From Turritopsis dohrnii (Eukaryota; Cnidaria; Hydrozoa; Anthoathecata; Oceaniidae), in contig BQMF02000232.1 of the NCBI GenBank assembly GCA_027922465.2, positions 248,001 through 312,000 on the forward strand: a DNA stretch of 64,000 nt, read 5' to 3'. The first letter of the stretch is position 1. Each line of letters begins with the position of its first letter. Below the pieces are notes generated by a model. It made no database searches, was not told the DNA's origin, and was given only the letters and a program-made list of their open reading frames with translations. The translations under genes and the position numbers were made by a program. Below, piece by piece: positions 36,871-51,178 of this stretch.

Positions 36871-37917
36871 ATTGTTTTATTTCTACTGACTTCGACATAG
36901 GCAACGATCAGCTTTACATAAAACAGTTCAACATTATGGTAATCCCAAATCCAGTAACAAAACCACAGCAGTAGTTCTGTAGAAGCGGACTTTGCTTAAC
37001 TCATTTGAAAATTTAACTTATGATTTCGTTGTTGGTATTGTTTCGTGCTTAGATGGTTTTTGATGGTTTTACTTAAACTTTTAAAAACCTTTTTTGAAAT
37101 AATATTTTTCATCCTTCTTTTTTATGTAAACATTTTTGTTATTTCTTTTTTGAATGAAAGTCTACAACATAGATTTCTAATGGTTTTTTTTGCTTTTTAT
37201 TTTTTTAAAAAAATATTTGTCTTTTGGCTTACATAATTTCTTTAACAAATCTTACTTTGATATAGAATGCGTATCCAGGGTTGTAATTTACACATTTATT
37301 CTGTTTGTAGTAAATAAGTTCTGATGTTTCTAGTCGGTAGATATGGGGGCAGCCAATTCGTTGACGCACCAGCCGTTCTGACGTCACATAACTCAAGATA
37401 ACACATCTGAATGACATAACTCGGTAACAGCTCTAACAGTAAATATACCCAAATATTTACAAAATAAATTCAACCCCAATACTTGGTACCCAGGAATAAT
37501 AAGTGAGACAATTTGATGCCAACAAAGGAAAGAGGGGAAAGGTCTCAGGTACCAAATTGGAATCGTCACACGGTTTGTATACAAAAGTTAAATATGTTCT
37601 TTGTTATAATGAAAACTTACAAATAACTGAAATCTTCATGACACAATCATGCATTGCAAAACAGAGAGGCAAAGAAAAAGGGACAGAAGCAGTGAATGGA
37701 ATTCGTTCCTTAAAATAAACCAAAAGTACATCGAGTAGAGTGGAGACTGTAATTAAAATAACAACCAAATCCTCCGACATGGTTAACGAAATCTTTTGAA
37801 TACTGGTACAATATGCTCTTAAATCGAGATTTGAAAAGGTTGCAAAAATTCAAGGTGAAGAAAATGCTAAAAAATATTGGTAGTATTATAAAGAGAAATA
37901 TTGTATTTTATGCCCCC

Positions 37918-41818
<3,901 letters not shown>

Positions 41819-42744
41819 ATCTCACACAAGTAAGGGCAGGTCTAGTTTACCACAACTACAATCAACGTTAATTCGGTTTAATCCAACAACGATCTATGCT
41901 ATCTTTATTTCTGTTTCGGGCAGGCCTTTTATAAGGACAAAGTGCCCTTTCTCCTGATTCCGCAGAATTATTCAAGAATTACTACAAAGTTAAGCGATAC
42001 TCCACCCTGTTATATAGTTATCCCCCGCGAAGAACCAAAATCGAACGTTGACATGAAAAATTTAAAATACAGACTGAGCATAAGGATATGAAAACAGAGA
42101 AATAAGGAAATTTATGATTTAATTCAATAAATTTATAAAAATATTCAAATTTTTAAAATTTTATTTTTCCTTAATAAAATTTAAAAAAGAATGAAACATT
42201 TCTTAATTATCCTTACAACATAGTCTGCAGAATCAATATTACTTAAAGGTTTACCGCTGACCATGTGATATCGACATGTCGTCACTTTCTTTTGGCATTC
42301 TGTGCATTTTTTAATAATAAACGGCCCGCTAAAACGGTCCAGAAATTGTGCACAGAGAGAGGACGAGAAAAGAAGAGGAGAGAAAAAGTATGACGCAGGC
42401 ATATTTTCGTGACAAATGATTTTAAAAGCTTCTACATGTTTATCACAACATTAATCGCATGGTGTTATGTTACCATTTTACTGATACTAAAGGAGAATTA
42501 ATCCGCCCATTTTTTTTGAAAATACCTTCTTCATGATATCCTACCTGAAAAACAACAACCCCCTTTTAAACCTAAAACGTTGCTGATAACAGTGAGCGCC
42601 ATATCAAACACAGGTTGATCACAAATGCTACGCTCTGGTTCAACTTTGTTTTCGTTACAGAGAGGCTTAGAGTAGGGTGAAGTCAAAATTTCAAAATCAC
42701 CCGAACGTCGAACGAACACCGGCCAGATGCTCCACATTGAAATA
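41819..42744. other. Upstream flank of Rac, no gene seen
   Basis: Probably contains the Rac 5' UTR and promoter, but I cannot place a start site. A 73-residue minus ORF at 42181-42402 with several Cys is unrecognised. Confidence 0.5.
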
Positions 42745-42839
42745 ACACGTTTTTTTATAAGCAACACGTTTATCAGCAACCCTAGTAAATTTTCTCAAAA
42801 AGTTAAGCAACAGTACTACAAGGCTTAGGTTGGAGGCTC

Positions 42840-43147
42840 CGAAGTATTTGACACTCTCATGAGTGACAACCTTTTCGATATTTCGCCGCCGTCCGTATAT
42901 ATCGAAAAGGCAAGAAACCCTGGGTACGAGGTTGTCATGAGTGACACAAACCCAATCAAGTACCTGTGCTCTTCTGGATGACCTCCTGCAACACCCGATG
43001 TATCATCTACCCAATTTCCCTCACATGGCATGGGTCGACCCGGCGCTATGGTACATTCACTTGCGCATGGTGAATCGCCGCCAAGGGGAATTGAACCCCG
43101 ATCTCTCGCATGAAATGCGAAAGTGATAACCACTATACTACGGCGCC
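42840..43147 (-). mobile_element. tRNA-derived SINE-like element
   Basis: On minus, a tRNA-like head (43076-43147) is followed by an unrelated body of about 230 bp. The body contains cctgggtacgaggttg on plus and a mirrored pair of catgagtgacaacct near 42855 and 42935. Base composition is much richer in GC than the surroundings. No poly(A) tail was seen, so SINE status is tentative. Confidence 0.5.
43076..43147 (-). tRNA. tRNA-Glu(UUC)-like sequence, probably the SINE head
   Basis: 72 nt with A box TAGTATAGTGG, B box GGTTCAATTCC, anticodon stem TTCGC/GCGAG and a 7-base loop ATTTCAT giving anticodon TTC. The acceptor stem GGCGCCG/TGGCGGC has a G-G mismatch at pair 2, and the T stem has a C-T mismatch. 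A working tRNA-Glu gene is possible, but the mismatches and the attached body suggest a SINE promoter. Confidence 0.5.
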
Positions 43148-44124
43148 ATTAATACTTAGCAACAAATTAAGCAACATTACTATTAAAAAATGTTTATTTT
43201 TTAAAGCAACATTACTACTAAGGTCTGACCTTGGTTGCTTATAAAAAAAACGTGTAGTATGTGTTTTAATCAAAAATAAGGACCTGAAAAATAAAGACTC
43301 GAAATTCTTTTGGTGAGATCAGCATAAGTGAAAGTCGCATGTGCGCATGTGTCAAATACATGAAAGAAATCGAAAGTATGCATTGCTATCGGTGGAACAC
43401 AACAACACAAGCGATGTGATTTATGATTTAAAGATGATGCTCGAAATAAATGAAAAACCACTAGCCAAGTTGGAAGCTCCATGACAGGATCGTGAATGAG
43501 TAAAGGAAATCATGAATGACCACACTTGAAGTATTTTGTTTGTTGTAAATAACAGATGAGGAGTTTTTTTGAGAAAAACAAATTTAAAACTTATGCAACG
43601 TCGCTTCAGCGCATGAGTGGCTGCAACTCGCGATGTCCTTGCCGTTCAATTGCAGAAGATTCACGGAGTCGGACTAAGTCAAAGATGGAGTAGAGACATA
43701 AGTTGCTGCAGTTCAAAAACAAGCCATGCAAGACAGTGTTGGCTTGAAGGACATCAATCACCTCAATACCCGTCAAGCTAACAAGCCTGATGATGAGAAA
43801 AATGCACTCGAAGATGTTTTTCAGGCGGTATTCGATGAGAGGGTGACATGCAAGTGTTAGGATATGGAACCCATGTCTGATTTCATTTCATGAAATCTTC
43901 ACGCCGAGCTAATATTGCGACCCTCTCATCTCGCGATAAATCTAGAGGCCATAGCCTCAAACGCCTCTTCTCTCTTTCTCGCTTTCAAGACAGACACATG
44001 CAAGTAAGTAATAACCGAAACTTCCATTAAATCTCACTTTATCTTACTAACGTTGCTTATACAGACCTTATTTCAAGTCTGATGGTGATACCTACATTGC
44101 ATGGGAAAAAAATTTTAAGTTATT

Positions 44125-44766
44125 ATGTTCTCTCGTATTTCCCATAGAATGTGTGAGAACAGTGATTCCACTGGTAACGAACTCCCAAGAGAGGAGGTTG
44201 ACGAGCTCCCGACAAACGAGGAGACCCTAACGACTAGTGATGACGAGCCTCCTGCAAAGAGAGGACGTTTTGAACTTTCTGAGGAAAGAGATAACTCATC
44301 GTCATTAGACCAAACCTTGGCGAATTATGCGAATCGATACATGAATAGATTTATCCCTAATCAATCCTTAGACGAGAACATTCTGTTTTACCATCCTAAA
44401 CCCACGAATGTTGGGAATGAGAAACAAATGGATTCCCATTTGAAAGAATTATTAATCGAACAAGAAAAACATGTTACTCTAAATCAGGATAAGATGTTAA
44501 CAAACATTCACCAACGAATACGTTTTACATATGGACCTCTCAGTAAGCTCTGGGAAGGAATGGAAAATGAAAAAGCCTCTATACTGAACGACGAAGAGGC
44601 TACTGAAACACACAAAGACAATATTAATAATATGTCGAATTTGTTTGATCAGGTGGTTTTATTACTTGGGCAAGCCTACAACTCTGTTTCCTATATGAGA
44701 AGGTTTAATACCCTAATGGCTTTCATGACTGACAAGAAGAAGGTGGAAACCATGGTTTTCTTTTAA
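44125..44766 (+). CDS. DIRS Gag-like protein
   Basis: A 213-residue ORF. An acidic Ser/Thr-rich N-terminus (EEVDELPTNEE, DDEPPAKRGRF) is followed by a helical region ending LLLGQAYNSVSYMRRFNTLM, the segment most like other DIRS first ORFs. The last residues (MTDKKKVETMVFF) come from fusion to RT sequence after a deletion, so the natural C-terminus is lost. The start codon at 44125 could be replaced by the downstream ATG at 44149. Confidence 0.72.
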   Translation: MFSRISHRMCENSDSTGNELPREEVDELPTNEETLTTSDDEPPAKRGRFELSEERDNSSSLDQTLANYANRYMNRFIPNQSLDENILFYHPKPTNVGNEKQMDSHLKELLIEQEKHVTLNQDKMLTNIHQRIRFTYGPLSKLWEGMENEKASILNDEEATETHKDNINNMSNLFDQVVLLLGQAYNSVSYMRRFNTLMAFMTDKKKVETMVFF

Positions 44767-45738
44767 ACATAAAGAAATCTGTTTTAGGCCCAATTCAATG
44801 TCTAGACTTTTTGGGAGTGTCAGTCAACTCCCTGACAATGACTGTGAAACTTCCAATGGAGAAGGTCAACAACTTAAAAGCACAATGCTCAGATATGATA
44901 ACAAGGGAAAAGGTTACAATAAGAGACTTAAAAAGGTTTAGCGGTTTAGCGGATCATGGTGGAAACAGACAATATGACAGCACTGTCATACCTAGTCAAA
45001 ATGGGGGGTACCAAAAACATGGAAATGGTCAAAATCAGCAAGAAAATTTGGAAGTACATACTGGAACAGGAGATGACTCTTACTGCCAGCTACATACCAG
45101 GTTCTCTGAATTTAGAGGCCGATTGGGGATCCAGGCAACACCTATACGACTCAAGCGAGTGGAAACTACACCCATTAGTGTTTCAAAACATTTGCCAGGC
45201 CTGGGGTACACCAGACATAGATCTGTTTGCCTCAAGAGTGTCACACCAACTCCCGTGTTACATGGCTTGGAAGTTAGATCCTTACAGCAAGGGGAGGGAT
45301 TCATTTCAAATAAAGTGCACTCATCACTACGCATACGCATACGCTTTCGGTACTTTCTCCCTGATAGGAAGAGTTCTCAAGAAAGTGAACCTGGAAAGTG
45401 TGGACATGATTCTCATAACACCAGCTTGGCAAACCCAAGCTTGGTTTCCAACATTACTGGAAATGGCAGTTCGGAATCCATTACTATTACCAAAAAGGAG
45501 AGATATTCTCAGGAACCCAGTGGGGGAAATGCACCCATTAGTAAGACACAACAACCTCAGAATTCTGGCCTGGGCTATCTCAGGAAAATCATGGAAACAG
45601 AAAAAATATCACAGAGGGCTGCCACCCTTATCTCAACTTCCAGACGGACAAGCACAGTCAATCATTGCAAGTCGTCTTGGGGAAAATGTCATAGTTGGTG
45701 TTCTCAGAGAAAAATTTGTCCCTTTAAATGTCCTTTAA
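44767..45738 (+). pseudogene. DIRS RT C-terminus plus RNase H, internally deleted
   Basis: The first part (CLDFLGVSVNSLTMTVKLP, LKRFSGLA) is the end of the reverse transcriptase in one frame. From 44956 another frame gives the RNase H end and connection: ETDNMTALSYLVKMGG, ASYIPGSLNLEADWGSR, VFQNICQAWGTPDIDLFASR, YMAWKLDPYSKG. The catalytic RT core and roughly 100 residues before ETDNM are absent, and the two parts are out of frame. It cannot make an active RT. Confidence 0.82.
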
Positions 45739-45847
45739 ACTTTATTCGAACAAGGGCTAGAATGCGGCACCATTAGTGGTTACAGATCTGCTATTTCAGC
45801 TTACCATGATGCAATTGAAGGCACCCCTGTTGGAAAACACCCTCAAG
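45739..45847 (+). pseudogene. DIRS tyrosine recombinase, N-terminal piece
   Basis: TLFEQGLECGTISGYRSAIS and HDAIEGTPVGKHPQ form the N-terminal, SAM-like domain of the recombinase. It follows a TAA at 45736-45738 and is cut by the poly-T end of the LINE at 45848. The protein resumes near 50185. Confidence 0.78.
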
Positions 45848-46006
45848 TTTTTTTTTTTTTTCATTCATTCTTTATTTTCAGTTGGATGTAAAAATAGATA
45901 GATTATAAAAAATAATTTACAATCTAATTCAGTCCAACTATCTAAAGTAAATAAAAATGAAATGCTAAAAAAATAAATAAATAAACAATAAAAATATTAT
46001 AAAACA

Positions 46007-48910
46007 CTATCTGCAAATTTTACAGGTGCACTTTGGTACAACACTTTTGAGAGCATATTTGAAAGAGCTTAAGGAATCTAAATCTTTGATATTTGATGGC
46101 AATGTATTCCAGGTCATGACTGCTCTAAAATCAAAAGTATTTACCCCAAAGGTACTGAAATAACGGCTATAGAAAGGAAGCTTCAAGGTATGACCAGAAC
46201 GAAGTTCATAGTCAGACTGTTTTTCAGCAAATAAATTATGCATAATGCGCGGGCCAAGATTATGCAATGATTTGAAAATTTCTGTAACCAACAGTTTCAA
46301 ATTTCGTGCATGAATATTCACTGTATTGCAGTCTGACAACAAACTTTCATAATCTTTTCCATTGTCGTTTTTTAACGCACGCAGTGCTCTAAAGTGGCAT
46401 TTTCTAATAAGGTTATTTCCTTCTTTTCCACAAAACATCCAAATTAATGGGCAATAACTAAAAGGAGAAAGAATGTACGCATTGACAAGCAATCCAGCTT
46501 GTTTCTGTGAGATGAAATTTCTAGCCCTTCTTAAAGCTTTGAGCTTTTGGTTTGATCTCTTACAGATTTCCCTGATATGGGGCAAGAATGACAATTTACT
46601 ATCAATTTTTACCCCAAGTAACTTAACAACCTCAGAACTTTTAATTTCAATGTTTTCGAACTTTAGAGAGATATTGGCGTTGGTAATGCCAGGAAATATT
46701 AGCTGAAATTTAGAGGGGTTAGCAACCATAGAATTACAATTAAACCAATCTATAACTAAATGAAGTTTAGCCATTAGATTTAATTTCACCTGACCCAAAT
46801 GTGGTGCACAAGAAAATAAAGTGTTATCGTCAGCAAAATTTGAAATATCAGTTATAATATATAACAGATCGTTAATGAAAATGTTGAATAATAGGGGTCC
46901 CAAAATGGAACCTTGTGGAACACCTAATAAAGCTTCTAGCCATGAGCTCAGATACGAGCCTATACGAACCCGATGCTTTCTATTGCTGAGGTAGCTGTGC
47001 AAAAGTTTTATGCTCCTTTCACTAATTCCGTACGCTGAGAGTTTTGCCAATAAGAGGTCATGAGGCAAACAATCGAAAGCTTTTGACAAGTCAATTAGAA
47101 CTGCTCCAACCTTTTGCTTGTCTGCAATAGCATTTTGCCAATTCCTGAGCATGTTGAGAATAGCGTGTTGCGTGCTGTGACCCTTGCGAAAACCACATAA
47201 AAGTTTAGAAAATGAAGGCTCTAAATAAGCAATCAGCTGATTTGCTAATATCCGTTCAAAAACTTTGGAAACCACAGGGAGCAAACTTATCGGCCTGTAA
47301 TTGGCTTTGTCCGTAAGGGAGCCTTTTTTGAAACTTGGAATGATGTCAGCAAGCTTAAGTCTATCGGGAAAGGTGCAAGAATTGATACACTCGTTGAAGC
47401 AGGAAGTTAGAAATGGAGCACAAGTATTTGCAGCAACCTTAAGCACACGGGTTGGTATATTCCCACTCACAGATTTGGAGCTATTTAGGCTCAAGATTGC
47501 TTTTAGAACATCTCTTTCGCCTACTTGGGTAAAATCAAACTTGTTGCGCGAGACTTGGTTCAATTTTATCACCTTAATGCTAGGATGAGTTTCAAATTTG
47601 AATTTAAGTGAATCTTCAGAATTCAATGGTAAAGTTTGACATTCCCAACTAGGAATCTTGAGATGTTCTGTGATCCTATTAAAATATGTGTTAAAAGTTT
47701 TGGCAACATCTTCATCAGTGGTATGCAATACATCATTTTCAAGCAATTGAATCCTTCCTCCAGAGGCACTACATTTATCAGAGAACTGAGGTTTGATAGC
47801 ATCCCAAAAATGTTTAGTTTTTCTTGTATTACCTCTGAAAAAAGTTTTCTTCGCCTGCCTGTTTAATTTGACGACTAAGTTTCTCTGGAGCTTATAATTA
47901 GCCCAATCCTCTGGACTGTGAGATTTTACAGCCAGCGCTTTAAGATGTGATCGCTTCATGATAGCTTTCCTGAGGTCTTTTGAAATGTAGGGTTTGTTAT
48001 TAGCTCTGAGATACTTAGTCTTCAAAGGTGCATGTCTATTTAAAATATTAGTAAAGACATTTTCAAATTCGCAATAATTTTGTAAGTTGTTGTTTGAAAT
48101 ACAATGATTTAGTTCGTATAGAAAAGAATCTTCGTTGAAATGTTTATAATCTCGATACTTTATAATCCTAGGTGTTAACTTTTCATACTTCGTCCTAAGC
48201 ATAAAATATATAAGTTGATGAAAATCACTAAGCCCCGTCTCCACTGTCCCCGTATTCTTGATAATATTTGAAGAGTTAGTAAAAATCAAATCGATGCAAG
48301 TTCCCTGGGGTGATTTAAAGCACGTTTTGAAATTCATGACATTATTCATGTCATTTGCATCGAGGAAATTCGAGATTTTTGGGTCAGTGGGTTCAAGGTT
48401 GAAATCCCCAACAACTATGATGTTATCATATGACACTTCATAAAAATGTATAGCATTAGACAATGTATTTAAAAATAAATCGATATCTGTTCTATCTGGC
48501 CTATATATACTAAACATTAGTTGTTTATCTTGCCTAAACCTCAACTCAATAGGTAAAATTTGCAATGAAGAATCAAAATCAAAATCGAAAAGACGACGAG
48601 CAGGGATGCCACTTTTCACGTATGTTAGTAAGCCTCCACTATTTGCAGTACAGTCCAGACGAAAAGGAGGAAATTGATATCCCATTAACTTAAACTGAGC
48701 AGAGGGGAAAGAATCGTCAATTTTAGTCTCTGCTAATGTGATAACATTAACATCAAGTTTATCGATTAAAGTGTTTAGGTCAGAGAACTTTTTTCGAATA
48801 GAGTTTATATTCAAATAAGATATTAATACATTGGAAGGATTTCTTGATTTGAGATTATTAAGAAGCTTCATACCATTCTCTTCTTGATCCACATTTTCAC
48901 CATCATTCAA
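46007..48910 (-). CDS. LINE ORF2: APE endonuclease and reverse transcriptase
   Basis: 967 residues. The apurinic-like endonuclease (about 1-235) shows SYLNINS (31-37), LAETK (59-63), VVGDFN (166-171) and SDFH (228-231). The reverse transcriptase shows NYRPISLLPVVSKVFERIL (from 537), LIDLSKAFDCLPHDLL (from 605), GVPQGSILGPLLF (663-675) and FADD (692-695), the catalytic box with Phe in place of the common Tyr. The family nicks target DNA and primes cDNA from it. The frame is complete, so it may be active. Assignment within the CR1/L2/Rex group is by motif style only. Confidence 0.95.
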   Translation of the reverse strand: MNDGENVDQEENGMKLLNNLKSRNPSNVLISYLNINSIRKKFSDLNTLIDKLDVNVITLAETKIDDSFPSAQFKLMGYQFPPFRLDCTANSGGLLTYVKSGIPARRLFDFDFDSSLQILPIELRFRQDKQLMFSIYRPDRTDIDLFLNTLSNAIHFYEVSYDNIIVVGDFNLEPTDPKISNFLDANDMNNVMNFKTCFKSPQGTCIDLIFTNSSNIIKNTGTVETGLSDFHQLIYFMLRTKYEKLTPRIIKYRDYKHFNEDSFLYELNHCISNNNLQNYCEFENVFTNILNRHAPLKTKYLRANNKPYISKDLRKAIMKRSHLKALAVKSHSPEDWANYKLQRNLVVKLNRQAKKTFFRGNTRKTKHFWDAIKPQFSDKCSASGGRIQLLENDVLHTTDEDVAKTFNTYFNRITEHLKIPSWECQTLPLNSEDSLKFKFETHPSIKVIKLNQVSRNKFDFTQVGERDVLKAILSLNSSKSVSGNIPTRVLKVAANTCAPFLTSCFNECINSCTFPDRLKLADIIPSFKKGSLTDKANYRPISLLPVVSKVFERILANQLIAYLEPSFSKLLCGFRKGHSTQHAILNMLRNWQNAIADKQKVGAVLIDLSKAFDCLPHDLLLAKLSAYGISERSIKLLHSYLSNRKHRVRIGSYLSSWLEALLGVPQGSILGPLLFNIFINDLLYIITDISNFADDNTLFSCAPHLGQVKLNLMAKLHLVIDWFNCNSMVANPSKFQLIFPGITNANISLKFENIEIKSSEVVKLLGVKIDSKLSFLPHIREICKRSNQKLKALRRARNFISQKQAGLLVNAYILSPFSYCPLIWMFCGKEGNNLIRKCHFRALRALKNDNGKDYESLLSDCNTVNIHARNLKLLVTEIFKSLHNLGPRIMHNLFAEKQSDYELRSGHTLKLPFYSRYFSTFGVNTFDFRAVMTWNTLPSNIKDLDSLSSFKYALKSVVPKCTCKICR

Positions 48911-48946
48911 ATCGTTTACTTCATTCTGGTCATCCCCTTCCTCATT

Positions 48947-50182
48947 TCAACAACTTTCAAAGATAAATTTCTTCAAGTTCTGAGCGAAACGTGAGATACC
49001 GTTTCCGTTTAGGTGTAGTTTCTTTTTCGATAATAATTTCCGATCTATGTTACCATGTTCGATGTGATGGAGGTTGAATTCTTCACAGAATTTTTCTATA
49101 ACTTCATTTACAAGTTTAACTTTCTTATCAATGCCTGGTTTGTCATCACGAGTGACAACTCCTGATAAAACAAGTTCTGTGGAAGGACTATCTTCTTTAA
49201 CCATATTTAACATGGTGAATAGATTTTTCCGTGTATCACAACCAGAAGTTATGTCATTTGTACCAACATGTAGTATTATTTTCTGGGAATTCTTTTTGAT
49301 GAGTGGCTTGATATAATCAACCATATCAAATGAATCAGCTCCAGGGAAATTTCTGACCACAGCTTTCGTTGATTTGGATGAAATCCCATTCCCGTCGATA
49401 TTATTCAGTAGACTGTCTCCACATACAAGCACAGTTTTTCTTTCTACAGTGGCGTTTTTGTTCTTGTTAACTTTCTGCTGTGATGCGATATCTGCTTGAT
49501 GCGATAAAATATGACGATTATCGTTTCTTTCATAACCAGCGAGGCTTTGTAAACGTTCTTTTCGAGTATTTATCGCTAGGGACTTGTTGTTAATAAACTC
49601 TTGATGCTTTTTCTTACGTATATCTGATAATTGGTCAATGAAATAATTATGGTGCACTTCTTCACTGACAGAGTTTAAATCAGATTCACTGTTAGTTTCT
49701 ATCGACGGTGGAGATCTGCTTCTTGATAATTTGTTTTGAAAATAATTTTTATCGAAGTTTGTTTGATCTTGCCGTGAAGGTAAAATTTGGTCGTTATGCA
49801 TCGATGAATTCTTTAAAAATAAATCAATAATAGCATTTTTGGAATCCATCTCTTTTTTCAAGAATAAAATCTCCTTTTCCAAAAATTCGACATACTTGTC
49901 AGAATCAGTCCTTGTAGTATTGAATAATTCGTTGTTTCGACGAAACTTACGCATTTCCATTTTCACAGAATCTGTTAACGACTCCTTCAGATCTTGAAAT
50001 AATTCATTTTTCATCTTTGCCAATTTAAAATCGACATATTTGTCTTGTATAAGATTTTCACAATTATTGATAGAACAATTTTCAACTACCACATCTAGAT
50101 TTTGGTCAATATTATTAACAACATCGATACTTAAAAGACCAGTTAAATCTTGCGTGTTCACGTCCGTCTGCATGTCCGCCAT
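48947..50182 (-). CDS. LINE ORF1 with SGNH/GDSL esterase-like domain
   Basis: 411 residues. The N-terminal third is coiled-coil-like (LFQDLKESLTDSVKMEMRKF; FLEKEILFLKKEMDSKN). A Ser/Arg-rich linker follows, then an SGNH hydrolase-like domain: VCGDSLLNN (Ser in 255-259), HVGTND (305-310) and KLHLNGNG with the His near 389. Esterase domains are known in ORF1 proteins of the CR1 group, which favours that family. The catalytic Ser, Asn and His positions all look kept. The ATG abuts the insertion boundary. Confidence 0.9.
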   Translation of the reverse strand: MADMQTDVNTQDLTGLLSIDVVNNIDQNLDVVVENCSINNCENLIQDKYVDFKLAKMKNELFQDLKESLTDSVKMEMRKFRRNNELFNTTRTDSDKYVEFLEKEILFLKKEMDSKNAIIDLFLKNSSMHNDQILPSRQDQTNFDKNYFQNKLSRSRSPPSIETNSESDLNSVSEEVHHNYFIDQLSDIRKKKHQEFINNKSLAINTRKERLQSLAGYERNDNRHILSHQADIASQQKVNKNKNATVERKTVLVCGDSLLNNIDGNGISSKSTKAVVRNFPGADSFDMVDYIKPLIKKNSQKIILHVGTNDITSGCDTRKNLFTMLNMVKEDSPSTELVLSGVVTRDDKPGIDKKVKLVNEVIEKFCEEFNLHHIEHGNIDRKLLSKKKLHLNGNGISRFAQNLKKFIFESC

Positions 50183-50184
50183 GT

Positions 50185-50848
50185 TTCAGGTCTTATGACA
50201 GGAATTTTTAAGAAACGACCACCACAACCTAAATGTATTTTTGTTTGGAATGTTGAAAAAGTGCCTCAATATTTGCGCCAACTCCCTAGAAACAATGATT
50301 TAAAGTTTAAAGTGACTATGCTGTTGTCATTAACTGCTGCAACTAGGGTATCCGAGATTAGTTATTTGGATGTTAATTATTTTGCAAAACATGACAATTG
50401 TTTCCTTTCCTACTTCTCAAAACTCACTAAGGTGTGTCGACCTGGTAAAATTAGACAACCTGTTAGATTTTATAAGTTTTCTGAGGAAGAAAGTTTATGT
50501 GTTTGGACAGCTCTTACACATTATCTGAAAAGAAGGAGAACATGGGAAACTACTGATGCCCAGTTGTTAGTTAGTTACATAAAACCACATAAGGCGGTGT
50601 CCACTTCTACCATTTCTAGGTGGTTGAAACAAGTGTTGGACGAAATTGGGGTTGATACCAAGAAATTCACCGCTCATTCAACTCGATCTGCTGTTACATC
50701 TAAGGCTAAAAATTTAGGCATTTCAGTTTCTGACATTCTCAAACAGGCACACTGGTCTGGAGAATCAACGTTCCAACGTTTCTATCATAAGGAAGTAGAG
50801 GATTTTGGACTCATATTCCAAAACACTCTCCTTAAGGGGACGCTTTGA
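50185..50848 (+). pseudogene. DIRS tyrosine recombinase, catalytic domain
   Basis: After the LINE the frame continues GLMTGIFKKRPPQPK, CIFVWNVEKV, then ATRVSEISYLD (first catalytic Arg), FTAHSTRSAVTSKAK (H-x-x-R) and AHWSGESTFQRFYHKE (His/Trp and nucleophile Tyr). All catalytic residues are present and the frame is open to the stop beside the right terminal repeat. The break is therefore the LINE insertion plus one stop upstream, not decay of the domain. Confidence 0.88.
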
Positions 50849-51178
50849 AGAGAGGCGTTTGAAGCTATGGCCTCTAGATTTATCGCGAGATGAAAGGGTC
50901 GCAATATTAGCTCGGCGTGAAGATTTCATAAAATGAAATTGAGGATTACGTCAGGGCGCGCAGATATTTTCTATTTAGGCAATTATAGACGCCTGTATCG
51001 CGGACATCGTGGATCCAGCTACTGATGTATTCATAGCATATATGTTTTGGTTTAAATAAAGCATAAAAACAAACTTACACGTCTTCTAACTACCTTATTG
51101 TAATGAGGGCGTTCCCCTAGTATTTCTTCTTTCACGTTCCCGTCGTAAGTGCTTTAAAAAAAAAATTAAATAAAAAAA

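Larger units (their letters stand above)
32640..37917. other. Intergenic region, no recognised gene
   Basis: AT-rich sequence between clcn7 and the Rac gene. Apart from the minisatellite at 33594 and a MITE at 36640, I see nothing recognisable. The longest ORF (34835-35128, plus, 97 residues, Cys/Lys-rich) matches no family I know and may be chance. Confidence 0.55.
42745..43255. mobile_element. MITE family 'acacgtttttttataagcaa', copy 2, carrying a SINE-like insert
   Basis: Ends acacgtttttttataagcaa and (right) ttgcttataaaaaaaacgtg mirror each other. The left arm (agtaaattttctcaaaaagt) is the reverse complement of the right arm of the copy at 23620-23981. About 300 bp of unrelated GC-richer DNA (42840-43147), including a tRNA-like segment, interrupts it. 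Confidence 0.78.
45848..50184 (-). mobile_element. CR1/L2-like non-LTR retrotransposon (LINE), both ORFs intact
   Basis: Minus-strand element inserted in the DIRS recombinase. The 3' end is a run of 14 A on minus (T at 45848-45861). The order is ORF1 (esterase-like), 36-bp gap, ORF2 (endonuclease and RT), then about 140 bp of 3' UTR. The 5' limit falls within a few bases of the ORF1 ATG, so the 5' UTR is missing or extremely short; this may be a slight 5' truncation. Both ORFs lack stops, suggesting recent insertion. Confidence 0.92.
43881..50940 (+). mobile_element. DIRS-type tyrosine-recombinase retrotransposon, deleted and interrupted
   Basis: Inverted terminal repeats at 43881-43972 and 50849-50940 match (left tttcatttcatgaaatcttc; right reverse atttcattttatgaaatctt), containing ctagaggccatagc in one and gctatggcctctag in the other. 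Between them are a DIRS Gag-like ORF, the end of RT, RNase H and a tyrosine recombinase, in the expected order. Most of the RT and part of the RT-RNase H linker are missing. A complete minus-strand LINE occupies 45848-50184. DIRS elements integrate by recombinase, without target-site duplications. Confidence 0.9.

Noticed and set aside
42181..42402. 73-residue minus ORF with CTEC and CRYH pattern
   Set aside because: Too short and unlike a known zinc finger; no neighbouring exons fit.
44811..45776. 321-residue plus ORF read as one protein
   Set aside because: Only its first 45 residues are RT-like; the rest is the wrong frame over the RNase H region.
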